This document shows, piece by piece, positions 38,134 to 47,102 of a stretch of DNA of 64,000 nucleotides. Position 1 is the stretch's first letter; each line of letters begins with the position of its first letter. Where the stretch lies: the NCBI RefSeq assembly GCF_014334135.1, contig NZ_CP060497.1, positions 1,798,001-1,862,000 of the forward strand, in the 5' to 3' direction. The translations under genes and the position numbers were made by a program. The stretch is from Olivibacter sp. SDN3. GTDB taxonomy: Bacteria > Bacteroidota > Bacteroidia > Sphingobacteriales > Sphingobacteriaceae. Below the pieces are notes generated by a model. That model was not told where the DNA came from. It ran no database searches and was given only the letters and a program-made list of their open reading frames with translations.

Positions 38134-40569
38134 TTATAACGAAGGTTGCGTTTTCTTCTCTTCGGAATTTGCTTTCTTTTCTTCTTGCTTTGGAGGAAGG
38201 GCTTCTTCTTTTTCGGGGAGAATTGTCTCCGGTAGCTCTTCCTGTTGCGGTGATGGTTCCGCCACCTCTTCAGTAGTTGTGTTATCTTCTTCCGAATCAA
38301 GAATATGTACGGAATCGATCATGTTACTATCTAATGTAGAACTATCTTGTGTTGCAGAAACACCTGCTAATCTCGGATTAATAACTTCTTCTTTGTTCTT
38401 CGGGCGATCTTTAGGCTTCCAGATAAAACCAGGTAATATCTCTTTGTCGGCATCAATTGCGGTTACAGGCGTGTAGCTCGTCTCCGTTTTTCGGATATTG
38501 ACAATACTCGCTACTTCATTATTATTAAACAGGATTTTTATTCTACTGCCAATGCTTTTAGTCATACCCGAAATTTTCTCAGCCTCCATGGTATAATAAA
38601 TACTTTCCGCATTGCCATCAACAAACATACGTTCAAGTTTATTATCCGTGAAAAAGCCGGTTATTTTTCGTCCCTTCACTTGATTGAACTTCACCGAGTC
38701 CAGTTGTGTACTTACGATAAATGCATTGGTTTTTAGTAGCATATTATCTAAACGTTGGTTTTTCAACTGCATATAGATCGTGTCGCCAGATAGCTGTGAG
38801 CCCTGTGCCCATATCATTGGGTTGCCGTAACAACGTATAATAGAATCGGCATAACCATAGTAAGCAGAATCAGCACGGGCCTGCAGATCAGATTTAAAGA
38901 TACGCATATTATGATAGGCCTTGACAATACGCGTTTTGGCAGTGTCAAGTGTCGTTGAGTCCATTAAGGGTGCATTGGAGGCGGCCGTTTTTGCCAGAGC
39001 AAGGGAGCTGTCTGCCTGGCCTACTATAGGGATATTGGCCGAGTCCAGTAATAAACTATCCGCGGCCAGCTCGAGACTTATCCTTTCTCGTTCACTTTTT
39101 AAAAGTGTATCATTCTGCAGTTGTGTAGTCTTAATAACAGCTTTGCTAATTTCCTCTTCCGTTATTTTCTCCGGAACCTCCTTTTGCAGTAAACTGTCTG
39201 CAAGAGCAATCTTCATCAGCGAATCGGCAGAAAGATCTTCCGTTTTCTTATGGGCGGTACTGTCGGTCTCAACTATCGGTAAGCTGTCAGTTAAAATATC
39301 CTTAGGGGGTTTTTGGTCAACACTATCCACGCTAGAAACCTGTGTGGAGTCATTTGCTAAGCTGTCGGTAACTTCTGTTGGAAGAATTGCTTCTCCACCC
39401 CCTTCTTCCTCTGGTATACCCTCGTCATAATCGTCATTATAATCCTCTTCCTCATCTTCATCCAGATCTCCGCCATCCCGCTGCAAGTTTAATACAATCG
39501 GTTCATAATCTTTCAGCAGGATAACACGTGAGTATAGGGTATCGGCCGACATATACACGGAATCGGTAGCCGCCGGCTCGCTATTTTTTTCATAGAGTGA
39601 ATCACTATCCTGAACATGCACTGCAAGGCTATCTGTCGCTAAACTATCCGTCAACAAACTGTCGGGTGTAACAGTTTGTTTATCAGTAGAGTCATTTTTG
39701 GTAATCATGACCATATAGGCATCTTCCGTCATGGTAATACTTTCATCTTTCTTGAGGTAGACGCCCTTTTGACCGTAAAGTATACCTTGCTGAACAGTGT
39801 CTATGAATACCACGTTTTTGATAGCGCGCCCATACCCTGCCTTACCATCATAATATAAGCTATCGCCCCTTAAAAATCTGCTTTCTTCTGTATATAAGTT
39901 GTTTTTTCCAAACCTTGCCCGATCGGTCTCTGTATGGTAATCGCCATTTTCGGTGTAGAGATTACCTCCACCTTTACCTTTAATATTTGTTGGCCCGTAA
40001 AAATACGCCATCTTAGAAAGTGAATTATACTTCAGCGTATCCGTAAAAATATTGGTCTCCGGAGTTCTGACGATTACATCGTATCTAAAAAATGCGTCGG
40101 ATGTGTTTTCGAAATAATGACCATTTTTACTGGTCAACGTATCCGTTTCATTGACAATCCGTCCCCCATTGGTGTAATTCCCTATTTTGGTATTTAGGTT
40201 GTAAGTCAGATGATTGGTGGTTAAAACTGCCCCTTTTGGGTCTACCATCCGTACGTTATTTGTAAGTATCGCTATTCTGGTATCTTTAATGTAATGCAAT
40301 TTGTCGGCGTAAACCACCGTGCCGTTAGGTTGGGTAATGACTACATTCCCGAAAGCATCAAAAAAACGCTCAGCAGGGTTGTAATCCGAACTATCGGCAG
40401 ATAAGGTGCTACCCTCGTGTAAAAATACAGGTTTGTAAAAACGGTTTACGCCCCATTCTTTTCGCGCTTCATAATCCCTTGAACTAATCAGTTTCACCTC
40501 CTTCTGTGCTTTTGCAGCAAAGGGGAGGATAAAAAATACCCAAGCGATAAAAATGAAACAATTCTTCAC
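38134..40569 (-). CDS. OstA-like (LptA/LptD N-domain) periplasmic protein with a long Asp/Ser-rich insert
   Basis: Probable component of lipopolysaccharide transport. Signal peptide about 1-21. Residues about 30-290 are OstA-type repeats ('NVVITQPNGTVVYADKLHY', 'NVRMVDPKGAVLTTNHLTY'). From about 300 to 560 the protein is low-complexity: many DSL/DSx units and an acidic run (DEDEEEDYNDDYDEG). OstA-like repeats resume at about 565-720, and the tail is a Pro/Glu/Lys-rich segment. It starts with GTG at 40569, four bases after a TACCTTTG box. 811 residues. Divergent from tilS. Confidence 0.85.
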   Translation of the reverse strand: MKNCFIFIAWVFFILPFAAKAQKEVKLISSRDYEARKEWGVNRFYKPVFLHEGSTLSADSSDYNPAERFFDAFGNVVITQPNGTVVYADKLHYIKDTRIAILTNNVRMVDPKGAVLTTNHLTYNLNTKIGNYTNGGRIVNETDTLTSKNGHYFENTSDAFFRYDVIVRTPETNIFTDTLKYNSLSKMAYFYGPTNIKGKGGGNLYTENGDYHTETDRARFGKNNLYTEESRFLRGDSLYYDGKAGYGRAIKNVVFIDTVQQGILYGQKGVYLKKDESITMTEDAYMVMITKNDSTDKQTVTPDSLLTDSLATDSLAVHVQDSDSLYEKNSEPAATDSVYMSADTLYSRVILLKDYEPIVLNLQRDGGDLDEDEEEDYNDDYDEGIPEEEGGGEAILPTEVTDSLANDSTQVSSVDSVDQKPPKDILTDSLPIVETDSTAHKKTEDLSADSLMKIALADSLLQKEVPEKITEEEISKAVIKTTQLQNDTLLKSERERISLELAADSLLLDSANIPIVGQADSSLALAKTAASNAPLMDSTTLDTAKTRIVKAYHNMRIFKSDLQARADSAYYGYADSIIRCYGNPMIWAQGSQLSGDTIYMQLKNQRLDNMLLKTNAFIVSTQLDSVKFNQVKGRKITGFFTDNKLERMFVDGNAESIYYTMEAEKISGMTKSIGSRIKILFNNNEVASIVNIRKTETSYTPVTAIDADKEILPGFIWKPKDRPKNKEEVINPRLAGVSATQDSSTLDSNMIDSVHILDSEEDNTTTEEVAEPSPQQEELPETILPEKEEALPPKQEEKKANSEEKKTQPSL

Positions 40570-40573
40570 CTTG

Positions 40574-40581
40574 CAAAGGTA
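40574..40581 (-). promoter_or_regulatory. -7 box TACCTTTG, four bases before the OstA-like start codon
   Basis: Perfect TAnnTTTG on the minus strand ending at 40574, with the GTG start at 40569. No TTTG at the usual spacing. Transcription would begin at or inside the start codon. Confidence 0.5.
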
Positions 40582-40716
40582 CCTAAATAACTTGTCTAGG
40601 ATAATATTTTAAGAAATTTTAACTTTTAGAGATTCAATGGATTTTGGCAAACTGTTCGCTGGTAAGTGCTTACGCATGAACGGTGAGCCACCACTTTCTT
40701 GTTAAACTATTTTGTC

Positions 40717-40724
40717 TAACTTTG
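40717..40724 (+). promoter_or_regulatory. -7 box TAACTTTG, four bases before tilS
   Basis: Perfect TAnnTTTG with the ATG at 40729. A TTG lies upstream at 40699-40701 but only 15 bases away. Suggests a leaderless or nearly leaderless tilS mRNA. Confidence 0.5.
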
Positions 40725-40728
40725 AATT

Positions 40729-42060
40729 ATGACGCTGCAGGAGAGATTCTTGAATTTTATTGCTGATAATCAGTTGTTTAATGCCAATGAACGCATACTG
40801 TTAGCGGTCAGTGGAGGACGGGATTCCGTATTATTGACACAGCTCTTCGCGGCTTCGTCTTTTGTTTTTGGAATAGCACACTGTAACTTTAAGTTACGTG
40901 GACAAGCAGCAGATGATGACGAAATTTTTGTAAAGAATTTGGCCGAAAAGCTAAACGTTCCTTTTTATGTTTCAGCCTTTGATACTGATAAATTTGCTCA
41001 AGAACGTCAGCTTTCAATAGAAATGGCTGCTCGGGAACTGCGCTATGACTGGTTTGAGAAAATAAGGACAAAACACCAATACCACTATATAGCTTTAGCT
41101 CATCATCAAAATGATACGGTGGAGACCGTTTTACTTAATCTTGTAAGAGGCACGGGCATAGCGGGTTTACACGGTATTTTGCCTAAACGCCAAAGGTTGA
41201 TCCGCCCACTACTGTTTTTAACAAGAGCTGAAGTTGATCAAGCAATTGTTGATCTAAATTTGCAATACCGTGACGATGAATCGAACTTTTCTACCGCATA
41301 TACACGGAATAAAATACGCTTAGAGGTGATCCCCAGGTTGAAGGAAATCAATCCTTCTTTGGAAAAAACGTTCATCGAAAACAGCAAACGATTTGAAGAG
41401 CTGACCAAGCTGTTGAAAAATTACGCAGACACCTTAAGGAAACAGCTTTTTTTTGAGCGCAGCTACGGAACATATGCAATCAGTATGGAAAACTTACAAC
41501 AACTGTCGCCATTAAACACCTTGCTATATGAGTTGTTTAAACCATTTGGTTTTTCTGCTGATGTGTTAAATGACCTACAAACCGTTTGGAAGAAGGCTGA
41601 CCGGTCAGGGAGACGCTTTTTTTCTGAAAGCCATCAATTAACAGTTGATAGAGAAGTGCTCATTTTGGAGAAAATTCGGGATGAAAAGCTGTCAACAGTT
41701 TTTTTGCATCCGGGAGAAAAGGTACAGTTTGGTAATTATACATTATCGGCCAAGTGGACAGAAGAGCACAACATTAGCAGAAGTGGGCATGTCGTAACGA
41801 TTGCTGCAGATAATTTGACATTCCCTTTGCAAATAAGGAGATGGCAAAGAGGTGACAGCTTTCAACCTTTAGGTATGCGGGGTAAGAAAAAACTAAGTGA
41901 TTTCTTTATTGCTTTGAAAGTGCCGCGTAATGATAAAGAGCGGATACCGATTGTTGTAAACGGTAACGGCGATGTGCTCTGGGTAGCTCCTTACCGTATA
42001 AACGATAATTATAAGATTACAGGAAAAACAAAAAAAGTTATTATCTTAGAATGTATATAA
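40729..42060 (+). CDS. tilS: tRNA(Ile)-lysidine synthetase
   Basis: ATP-dependent enzyme that converts C34 of tRNA-Ile(CAU) to lysidine, so the tRNA reads AUA. PP-loop 'VSGGRDSVLL' (about residues 27-36), 'AHCNFKLRG', 'AHHQNDTVETVLLNLVRGTG' and the C-terminal 'RRWQRGDSFQPLGMRGKKKLSDFF' are all present. 443 residues including the C-terminal domains. The next gene starts five bases after the stop. Confidence 0.96.
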   Translation: MTLQERFLNFIADNQLFNANERILLAVSGGRDSVLLTQLFAASSFVFGIAHCNFKLRGQAADDDEIFVKNLAEKLNVPFYVSAFDTDKFAQERQLSIEMAARELRYDWFEKIRTKHQYHYIALAHHQNDTVETVLLNLVRGTGIAGLHGILPKRQRLIRPLLFLTRAEVDQAIVDLNLQYRDDESNFSTAYTRNKIRLEVIPRLKEINPSLEKTFIENSKRFEELTKLLKNYADTLRKQLFFERSYGTYAISMENLQQLSPLNTLLYELFKPFGFSADVLNDLQTVWKKADRSGRRFFSESHQLTVDREVLILEKIRDEKLSTVFLHPGEKVQFGNYTLSAKWTEEHNISRSGHVVTIAADNLTFPLQIRRWQRGDSFQPLGMRGKKKLSDFFIALKVPRNDKERIPIVVNGNGDVLWVAPYRINDNYKITGKTKKVIILECI

Positions 42061-42064
42061 TAGA

Positions 42065-42553
42065 ATGGAAGAGCAAGATAAACCATTATTTTTGGAGAAC
42101 CAATACCTGGGACGCGATCGTGGCTGGGTAAGCGTACGTTTGGTGATGGCATTATTCTGCTTTGCAGCTTATTACGTTAGTTCTGATAGGGAGCGTAATA
42201 ACCAATTATTTTTATTGGTGGGATGCATTATTATTTTGGTTTCCGTTGTCATGATGTACATGTTGCATTACCGAATAACCGTTGTGAATAAAAGTGTAAT
42301 TCTACAGGGTCTTTGGACCACCCGCTTGGTGAAAATAGATTTAAACAGTATTGTGAAGGTCGAAAATGCACAATATAGCCCTTACCTGATCAATAGCCCG
42401 GTATATAACTTGCATCAAAAGGGCAAGATTCGCTTTCATGCGGGGGGTAAATGTGCAGTGTTTCTTACCGATCGTGACGGGCTGATCTATGTTGTAGGAA
42501 CACAGCATCCCAATGACCTTACTCAGGCTATATTAAAAGCTAAAGAATCGTAA
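42065..42553 (+). CDS. Membrane protein of unknown function, PH-like domain
   Basis: 162 residues: two hydrophobic helices (about 27-40 and 48-68) in the N-terminal half, then a soluble beta-rich part ('YRITVVNKSVILQGLWTTRLVKI', 'FLTDRDGLIYVVGTQHP') that resembles bacterial PH-like domains in membrane proteins. I do not recognise a specific family. It follows tilS by four bases and is probably co-transcribed. Confidence 0.75.
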   Translation: MEEQDKPLFLENQYLGRDRGWVSVRLVMALFCFAAYYVSSDRERNNQLFLLVGCIIILVSVVMMYMLHYRITVVNKSVILQGLWTTRLVKIDLNSIVKVENAQYSPYLINSPVYNLHQKGKIRFHAGGKCAVFLTDRDGLIYVVGTQHPNDLTQAILKAKES

Positions 42554-42682
42554 ACTTTTTGTCAATAACGGGGTTTAGTTTATGCGGAGTATACTTTTTT
42601 CTTAATATTTACGTAAGTTTGTCTATAACGCCTTGGATTTTTTATTTTAGGTGTATGTTTATTAAATAAAAAAGAGAAATAA

Positions 42683-42967
42683 ATGGGGTTGTTAAAGGTC
42701 TTATTGATTACAATATTGGTTTTATGGGTGTTAAGAATAATAGTCAGACTATTGCTTCCGTACCTGATGGCCAAATTTGTAGGTAAGGTGCAGAAGGAAG
42801 CCCATAGGCAATATGAGCGGCAAACCGGTGCTTATACCCGAGATAGCAGTCCCAGACCCGATGGGAAAATACGAATTGATTACGTCCCTCCAAAAAACCA
42901 GAAAAATAGCATGTCCTCTTCCAATGGAAAAGTTGGAGAGTTTGTTGATTTCGAAGAGATCAAATAA
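42683..42967 (+). CDS. DUF4834 family protein
   Basis: 94 residues: one N-terminal transmembrane helix (about 4-30), then a charged cytoplasmic or periplasmic tail with 'GKIRIDYVPPK' and 'GEFVDFEEIK', the two conserved blocks of this Bacteroidota family of unknown function. A strong terminator follows. Confidence 0.85.
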   Translation: MGLLKVLLITILVLWVLRIIVRLLLPYLMAKFVGKVQKEAHRQYERQTGAYTRDSSPRPDGKIRIDYVPPKNQKNSMSSSNGKVGEFVDFEEIK

Positions 42968-43011
42968 TCCCACTTAGAACCATTTCATCATTTATAACGG
43001 AAATGCTTAAT

Positions 43012-43057
43012 AAAAATGATATTTCAACGGTTAAAAGTTCGAAATATCATTTTTTTG
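43012..43057 (+). terminator. Intrinsic terminator after the DUF4834 gene
   Basis: 14-bp stem (43012-43025 with 43041-43054, including A/T ends) and a 15-base loop, ending in T7. Confidence 0.8.
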
Positions 43058-43060
43058 TAA

Positions 43061-43068
43061 TAGGTTTG
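43061..43068 (+). promoter_or_regulatory. -7 box TAGGTTTG before yfhO
   Basis: Perfect TAnnTTTG directly after the terminator and 26 bases before the ATG at 43095. The -33 position has no TTTG. Confidence 0.45.
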
Positions 43069-43094
43069 AACCTTAAGCTTAAGTAAAGAAAAGA

Positions 43095-45560
43095 ATGAAG
43101 AATTGGTTCAACCGAAACGCAGTCCATTTTGCCATTATAGGCATTTTTATCGCTATTTGTTTTGTTTATTTTTCTCCTGCATGGCAAGGTAAAGTGCTTA
43201 TACAGAGTGATGTTACTCAAGCTCAAGCTATGCAGAAGGAAATCATGGATTTCAAAAAGGAAGATGGGAAAGGTCCGCTTTGGACGAATGCTATGTTTGG
43301 CGGAATGCCGTCTTATCAGATATGGGTTTATTTTCCAAAAAATATAGGTACCCATATTATGGCAGGAATTAAAGGTGCTGTGCCTTATCCTATTGACGTA
43401 GTGTTATTGTATCTTCTGGGGGCCTATCTGCTTTTTAATGTACTACGGGTAAGGCCCTGGTTGGCGGCGGTGGGCGCTATAGCTTTTGCTTTTACATCTT
43501 ATAACTTTATCTATATCGAAGCTGGTCATGCGAGTAAGGCCTATGCAATAGCCCTGTTTGCTCCGGTAGTTGCCGGTATATTGCTAACATTGAGGGGTAA
43601 ATATTTACTGGGCGCATCGGTCCTGGCCTTATCCTTGGCGTTGCAAATTAGGGTGAATCATATTCAAACCACTTATTACTTGTTTATTGCCCTGTTGATT
43701 TTACTGGGTATAGAGTTATATCACGCTATTAAAGAAAAAAAGCTGCAGGCATTCTTCAAAGCATTTGCCTGCATGTCGGGGGCGGCTGTCTTGGCTCTCG
43801 CAGTAAACGCTGGCCTACTATGGACCACCTATGAATATAGCCAGGAGTCTATCCGTGGAAAATCCAATATCTCTTCCGATACCAAAGGTTCTGCACAGTC
43901 TGGTGTAAGTCGCGAATATGCTTACGCATGGAGTCAGGGGGTTGGAGAGAGTATCACCTTTTTAATTCCGGATGCTTATGGAGGTGCTACTAATAGAAAG
44001 TTAAGTCCTAATGCTAATCTGGTGAAATTGCTGATGAGTAGGGGGCTTTCTGCCGAACAGGCCATGAACGCAGGCATTCCTATTTATTGGGGAGACAAAC
44101 CTCTTCCCGTGGGAACCGCAGGTCCATGGTACTTCGGTGCTGCGGTGCTGTTTCTCTTTGTGTTAGGATTGTTTATAGTGAAGGGCCGGATGAAATGGTG
44201 GCTATTGGGAGCAACCTTACTGAGTATCTGCTTATCCTGGGGGAGACATTTTCCGTTGATATCCGATCTGTTTTTCGATTATTTCCCACTCTACAATAAA
44301 TTCCGAGCGGTGGAGTCTACCTTGGTCGTAGCGTCTTTTTTAATTCCCATATTAGCAGTGCTGGCCGTCAACGAAATTATACAGCGCGGCAAAAATATCG
44401 AAAAGCTTGATAAAAAGATTATCTACTCTTTTAGCATCCTTGGTGGTATTGCCTTCTTCGTTTGGGCTTTGCCTGAATTGTTTTTCAGTTTCCAAACAAA
44501 CGATCATCAGCAATGGGTGCAGTCTTTGGGGCAACAGGTACAGGATAACGGTTTTGCACAGGAAATCGCCAATGCCCTTGTGCAAGATCGAATCGGTATG
44601 GCTCGCAGTGATGCCTTCCGCTCACTGATCTTTGTTTTACTTGCTGCCGGTGTGACATGGATGCTTGCCAAAAATAAACTGAAAGCGCAAACAGCGATTA
44701 TTGCTTTAGGTGTATTGATTGCTGTAGACCTTTGGTCTGTTGATAGACGTTACCTGAATAAAGAAAGTTTCGTTGAACAATCACAGGCACAGCAAGCATT
44801 TTTTAAAGCAAGAGAGGTTGATAACCTCGTTCTTATGGATAAAAGTGAAGATTACCGTGTGCTTGATTTAACTGTTGATCCGTTTAACAACGCTTCTCCT
44901 TCTTACTTCCATAAAAATATTGGCGGTTATCATGCCGCCAAACTCATGCGCTACCAGGAATTATTGGAAAGGCAGTTTGGGAAATCGATCAATGAGGACG
45001 TATTGGATATGTTGAATACCCGCTATCTCATAACCAATAATAGGGAGGGTACTTCGGAGAGTATTAGAAGAAGAGACCAAGCAGCAGGAAATGCATGGTT
45101 TGTAGACCGGGTAACCTTCGTGAAGAATAATGAGGAAGAAATGAATGCGATCGATAGCTTCGATCCCAAAAAGGAAGCGTTTATTCATGAAGAGTTTAAA
45201 GGTAAGATCGACGAAAAGCGATTAGGTAAGGCATCAAATGCCAGCATTGACTTGACAAGCTATCGGCCGGATCATTTGATATATGAATATTCTGCTCCTA
45301 ATGATGTAATGGCGGTATTTTCTGAAGTATGGTACGACAAAGGATGGAAAGCATTTGTCGACGGAAATGAAGTGCCCATTTTACGGGCCAATTATGTGCT
45401 CAGGGCAGCGCAACTACCTGGAGGAAACCACCAGGTGGAGTTTAAATTTGAGCCAAAATCTTATTTCATGGGCGAGAATATTTCCCTTGTCGCATCTCTC
45501 GTGTTGATTTTAGCGCTGGCTTTTGCCATATGGCGAGAGAATCGTACAGTAAAACGGTAA
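43095..45560 (+). CDS. YfhO family membrane protein
   Basis: 821 residues, about 12 hydrophobic helices in the first two thirds and a last one at the C-terminus, with a periplasmic domain of about 230 residues between ('YHAAKLMRYQELLE', 'NTRYLITNN', 'YDKGWKAFVDGNEVPILRANYVLRA'). YfhO proteins have a GT-C-like architecture and, in Firmicutes, take part in glycosylation of teichoic acids; in Bacteroidota the acceptor is unknown. Its gene is convergent with the glycan cluster to the right, which fits a role in surface glycosylation, but this is inference. Confidence 0.88.
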   Translation: MKNWFNRNAVHFAIIGIFIAICFVYFSPAWQGKVLIQSDVTQAQAMQKEIMDFKKEDGKGPLWTNAMFGGMPSYQIWVYFPKNIGTHIMAGIKGAVPYPIDVVLLYLLGAYLLFNVLRVRPWLAAVGAIAFAFTSYNFIYIEAGHASKAYAIALFAPVVAGILLTLRGKYLLGASVLALSLALQIRVNHIQTTYYLFIALLILLGIELYHAIKEKKLQAFFKAFACMSGAAVLALAVNAGLLWTTYEYSQESIRGKSNISSDTKGSAQSGVSREYAYAWSQGVGESITFLIPDAYGGATNRKLSPNANLVKLLMSRGLSAEQAMNAGIPIYWGDKPLPVGTAGPWYFGAAVLFLFVLGLFIVKGRMKWWLLGATLLSICLSWGRHFPLISDLFFDYFPLYNKFRAVESTLVVASFLIPILAVLAVNEIIQRGKNIEKLDKKIIYSFSILGGIAFFVWALPELFFSFQTNDHQQWVQSLGQQVQDNGFAQEIANALVQDRIGMARSDAFRSLIFVLLAAGVTWMLAKNKLKAQTAIIALGVLIAVDLWSVDRRYLNKESFVEQSQAQQAFFKAREVDNLVLMDKSEDYRVLDLTVDPFNNASPSYFHKNIGGYHAAKLMRYQELLERQFGKSINEDVLDMLNTRYLITNNREGTSESIRRRDQAAGNAWFVDRVTFVKNNEEEMNAIDSFDPKKEAFIHEEFKGKIDEKRLGKASNASIDLTSYRPDHLIYEYSAPNDVMAVFSEVWYDKGWKAFVDGNEVPILRANYVLRAAQLPGGNHQVEFKFEPKSYFMGENISLVASLVLILALAFAIWRENRTVKR

Positions 45561-45581
45561 GTAACCCTTTGAAATTTAACT

Positions 45582-45616
45582 ACCAACGATTAGTCGTTCA
45601 CCGATTAATCGTTGGT
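45582..45616. terminator. Inverted repeat between yfhO and the glycan cluster
   Basis: 11-bp perfect stem (45582-45592 and 45606-45616) with a 13-base loop between convergent genes; its right arm covers the last codons of the GT2 gene. There is no long T-run, so termination is likely but unproven. Confidence 0.55.
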
Positions 45617-46372
45617 CTTCCCATGTTTGCTATAATAGCAGGCGAGATTAAAAGTAATAACAAGGTGGTTTAGGAGGTTGGACATTAGACCATAATGTTT
45701 GGTTAAGATATGAAATCGTTCTTTTAAACTTTTAAAGTGCCGCTTTTTAGACATTCCTCCCACTAAATATTTGGCTACATAGCGATGGGTATTTACAATA
45801 TGATCAGCTTTTTTGGCCGCAGTCAAAATCCAGTCTATATCGGCGCTTAACTGGTAACGGGTATCGTAAAAGCCACATATGGTTTTTTTTATGTAAATGG
45901 CTTGGTGACTGATAGACATCCCATATTTAAAACTTTTCCAGGTAAACTTTTCGGGGGCCTTATGCCGTCTTCGTCCCAAGCTTACACCTTTTTCATCAAT
46001 CATCTCTGTTTCTCCATAATAAATATCTGCGTCGGATGCTGTTTGGAAAACACTGCTGACCGTATTTGGTGCATATAACTCGTCTCCGGAATTCATAAAT
46101 AATATATAGTCTCCATCGGCCAACCTAAGGCCTTTGTTCATCGCATCGTATATGCCCTCGTCTTTTTCGCTAAGGACTTTGGCGATGTGTTTTTGATAGT
46201 TATAGATAATTTCCAGCGTGCCGTCAGTAGAAGCACCATCTACAACGATATACTCGATGTGTGGATAGTCCTGTGCAACTATGGAACGAATCGTTCGTTC
46301 GATATCAGTTACATTGTTGTAAACAATAGTTATAATACTTAATACAGGTTGGAAATTTGACGTATGGCTCAT
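45605..46372 (-). CDS. Glycosyltransferase family 2
   Basis: Inverting GT-A enzyme of surface-glycan synthesis. N-terminal 'LSIITIVYNNVTDIERTIRSI' (about 10-30), 'YIVVDGASTDGTLEII', the DxD-like metal site 'FMNSGDELY', and the acceptor region 'SISHQAIYIKK'. 255 residues; WcaA/GT2 type. Last gene of the seven-gene cluster, 25 bases after the DUF5672 gene. Donor and acceptor unknown. Confidence 0.9.
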   Translation of the reverse strand: MSHTSNFQPVLSIITIVYNNVTDIERTIRSIVAQDYPHIEYIVVDGASTDGTLEIIYNYQKHIAKVLSEKDEGIYDAMNKGLRLADGDYILFMNSGDELYAPNTVSSVFQTASDADIYYGETEMIDEKGVSLGRRRHKAPEKFTWKSFKYGMSISHQAIYIKKTICGFYDTRYQLSADIDWILTAAKKADHIVNTHRYVAKYLVGGMSKKRHFKSLKERFHILTKHYGLMSNLLNHLVITFNLACYYSKHGKTND

Positions 46373-46397
46373 TTATAAAAACGATAACGTGTTGTTC

Positions 46398-47102
46398 TTA
46401 ATGTTTTTTTATATATTTTCTCCAGAAATCACTTTCATATTTCTCCCAAGCGTGGCAGCCGAAAGGCAGTCGTTTTTCGGTAAGCACAAAGGATTTACCG
46501 GGATTTCTTTCGAAAGCAAATGATAATGCCGTTTTTATGTCTGGCTTTTTAAAAGGTACGAAAAGCGTCCACAGCATATCTTCATTTTTTGGTAATAACC
46601 GGAACACGAAACTAACCCACCAGCACCATTTTATATGGCTTTTTACTTTTCTTAAGGATAGACCTCCATTACCTACTTTATTGTTCAACCACTTCGATAA
46701 ATTGATAATGGGTTTCTTTCCGGAGCTGATGGGAGGTGGTTCCAACCAAGGGGCACCTATGTAGTCGTATCCCTGCGTGGTCCAATGAGCTAACTCATCC
46801 TTAAATACCCAGGCATCCAATTGGTACAACAATATAAAATCATAAGTATCAAATCTGCGATAAAAATGCTTGCTGGTCAGTAATTTACTGTACGTATTGA
46901 TGTTTTTAAAATAGGCGTCGTCGAAACGTACAATATGCAGTGGCTTTTCTGTCAACGCCTCATAATAAGAGGTGTTCAGTGATGCCGGAACAGCCAAGAT
47001 GATGGGGTGATTTACCAACACTTCGGTACACTGCCAAAAAGAATACCGCTCATTGACTTCCGCGAGTTCTTTATAGATAGGAATTACCACAGCGACGGTC
47101 AT
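46398..47102 (-). CDS. DUF5672 family protein (putative glycosyltransferase)
   Basis: 234 residues. 'FILLYQLDAWVFKDEL' (DAW), 'GYDYIGAPW', 'NGGLSLRK' and the final 'PFGCHAWEKYE' are the conserved blocks of DUF5672, thought from context to be GT-A-like sugar transferases. ATG 47102 overlaps the stop of the upstream gene (ATGA), which fixes the start; a longer frame to 47132 is less likely. Within the glycan operon. Confidence 0.83.
   Translation of the reverse strand: MTVAVVIPIYKELAEVNERYSFWQCTEVLVNHPIILAVPASLNTSYYEALTEKPLHIVRFDDAYFKNINTYSKLLTSKHFYRRFDTYDFILLYQLDAWVFKDELAHWTTQGYDYIGAPWLEPPPISSGKKPIINLSKWLNNKVGNGGLSLRKVKSHIKWCWWVSFVFRLLPKNEDMLWTLFVPFKKPDIKTALSFAFERNPGKSFVLTEKRLPFGCHAWEKYESDFWRKYIKKH

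Noticed and set aside
38921-39430. 169-codon Ser-rich plus-strand frame
   Set aside because: It lies antisense to the Asp/Ser repeats of the OstA-like gene; its composition is the mirror of those repeats, and the sense frame is a recognised family.
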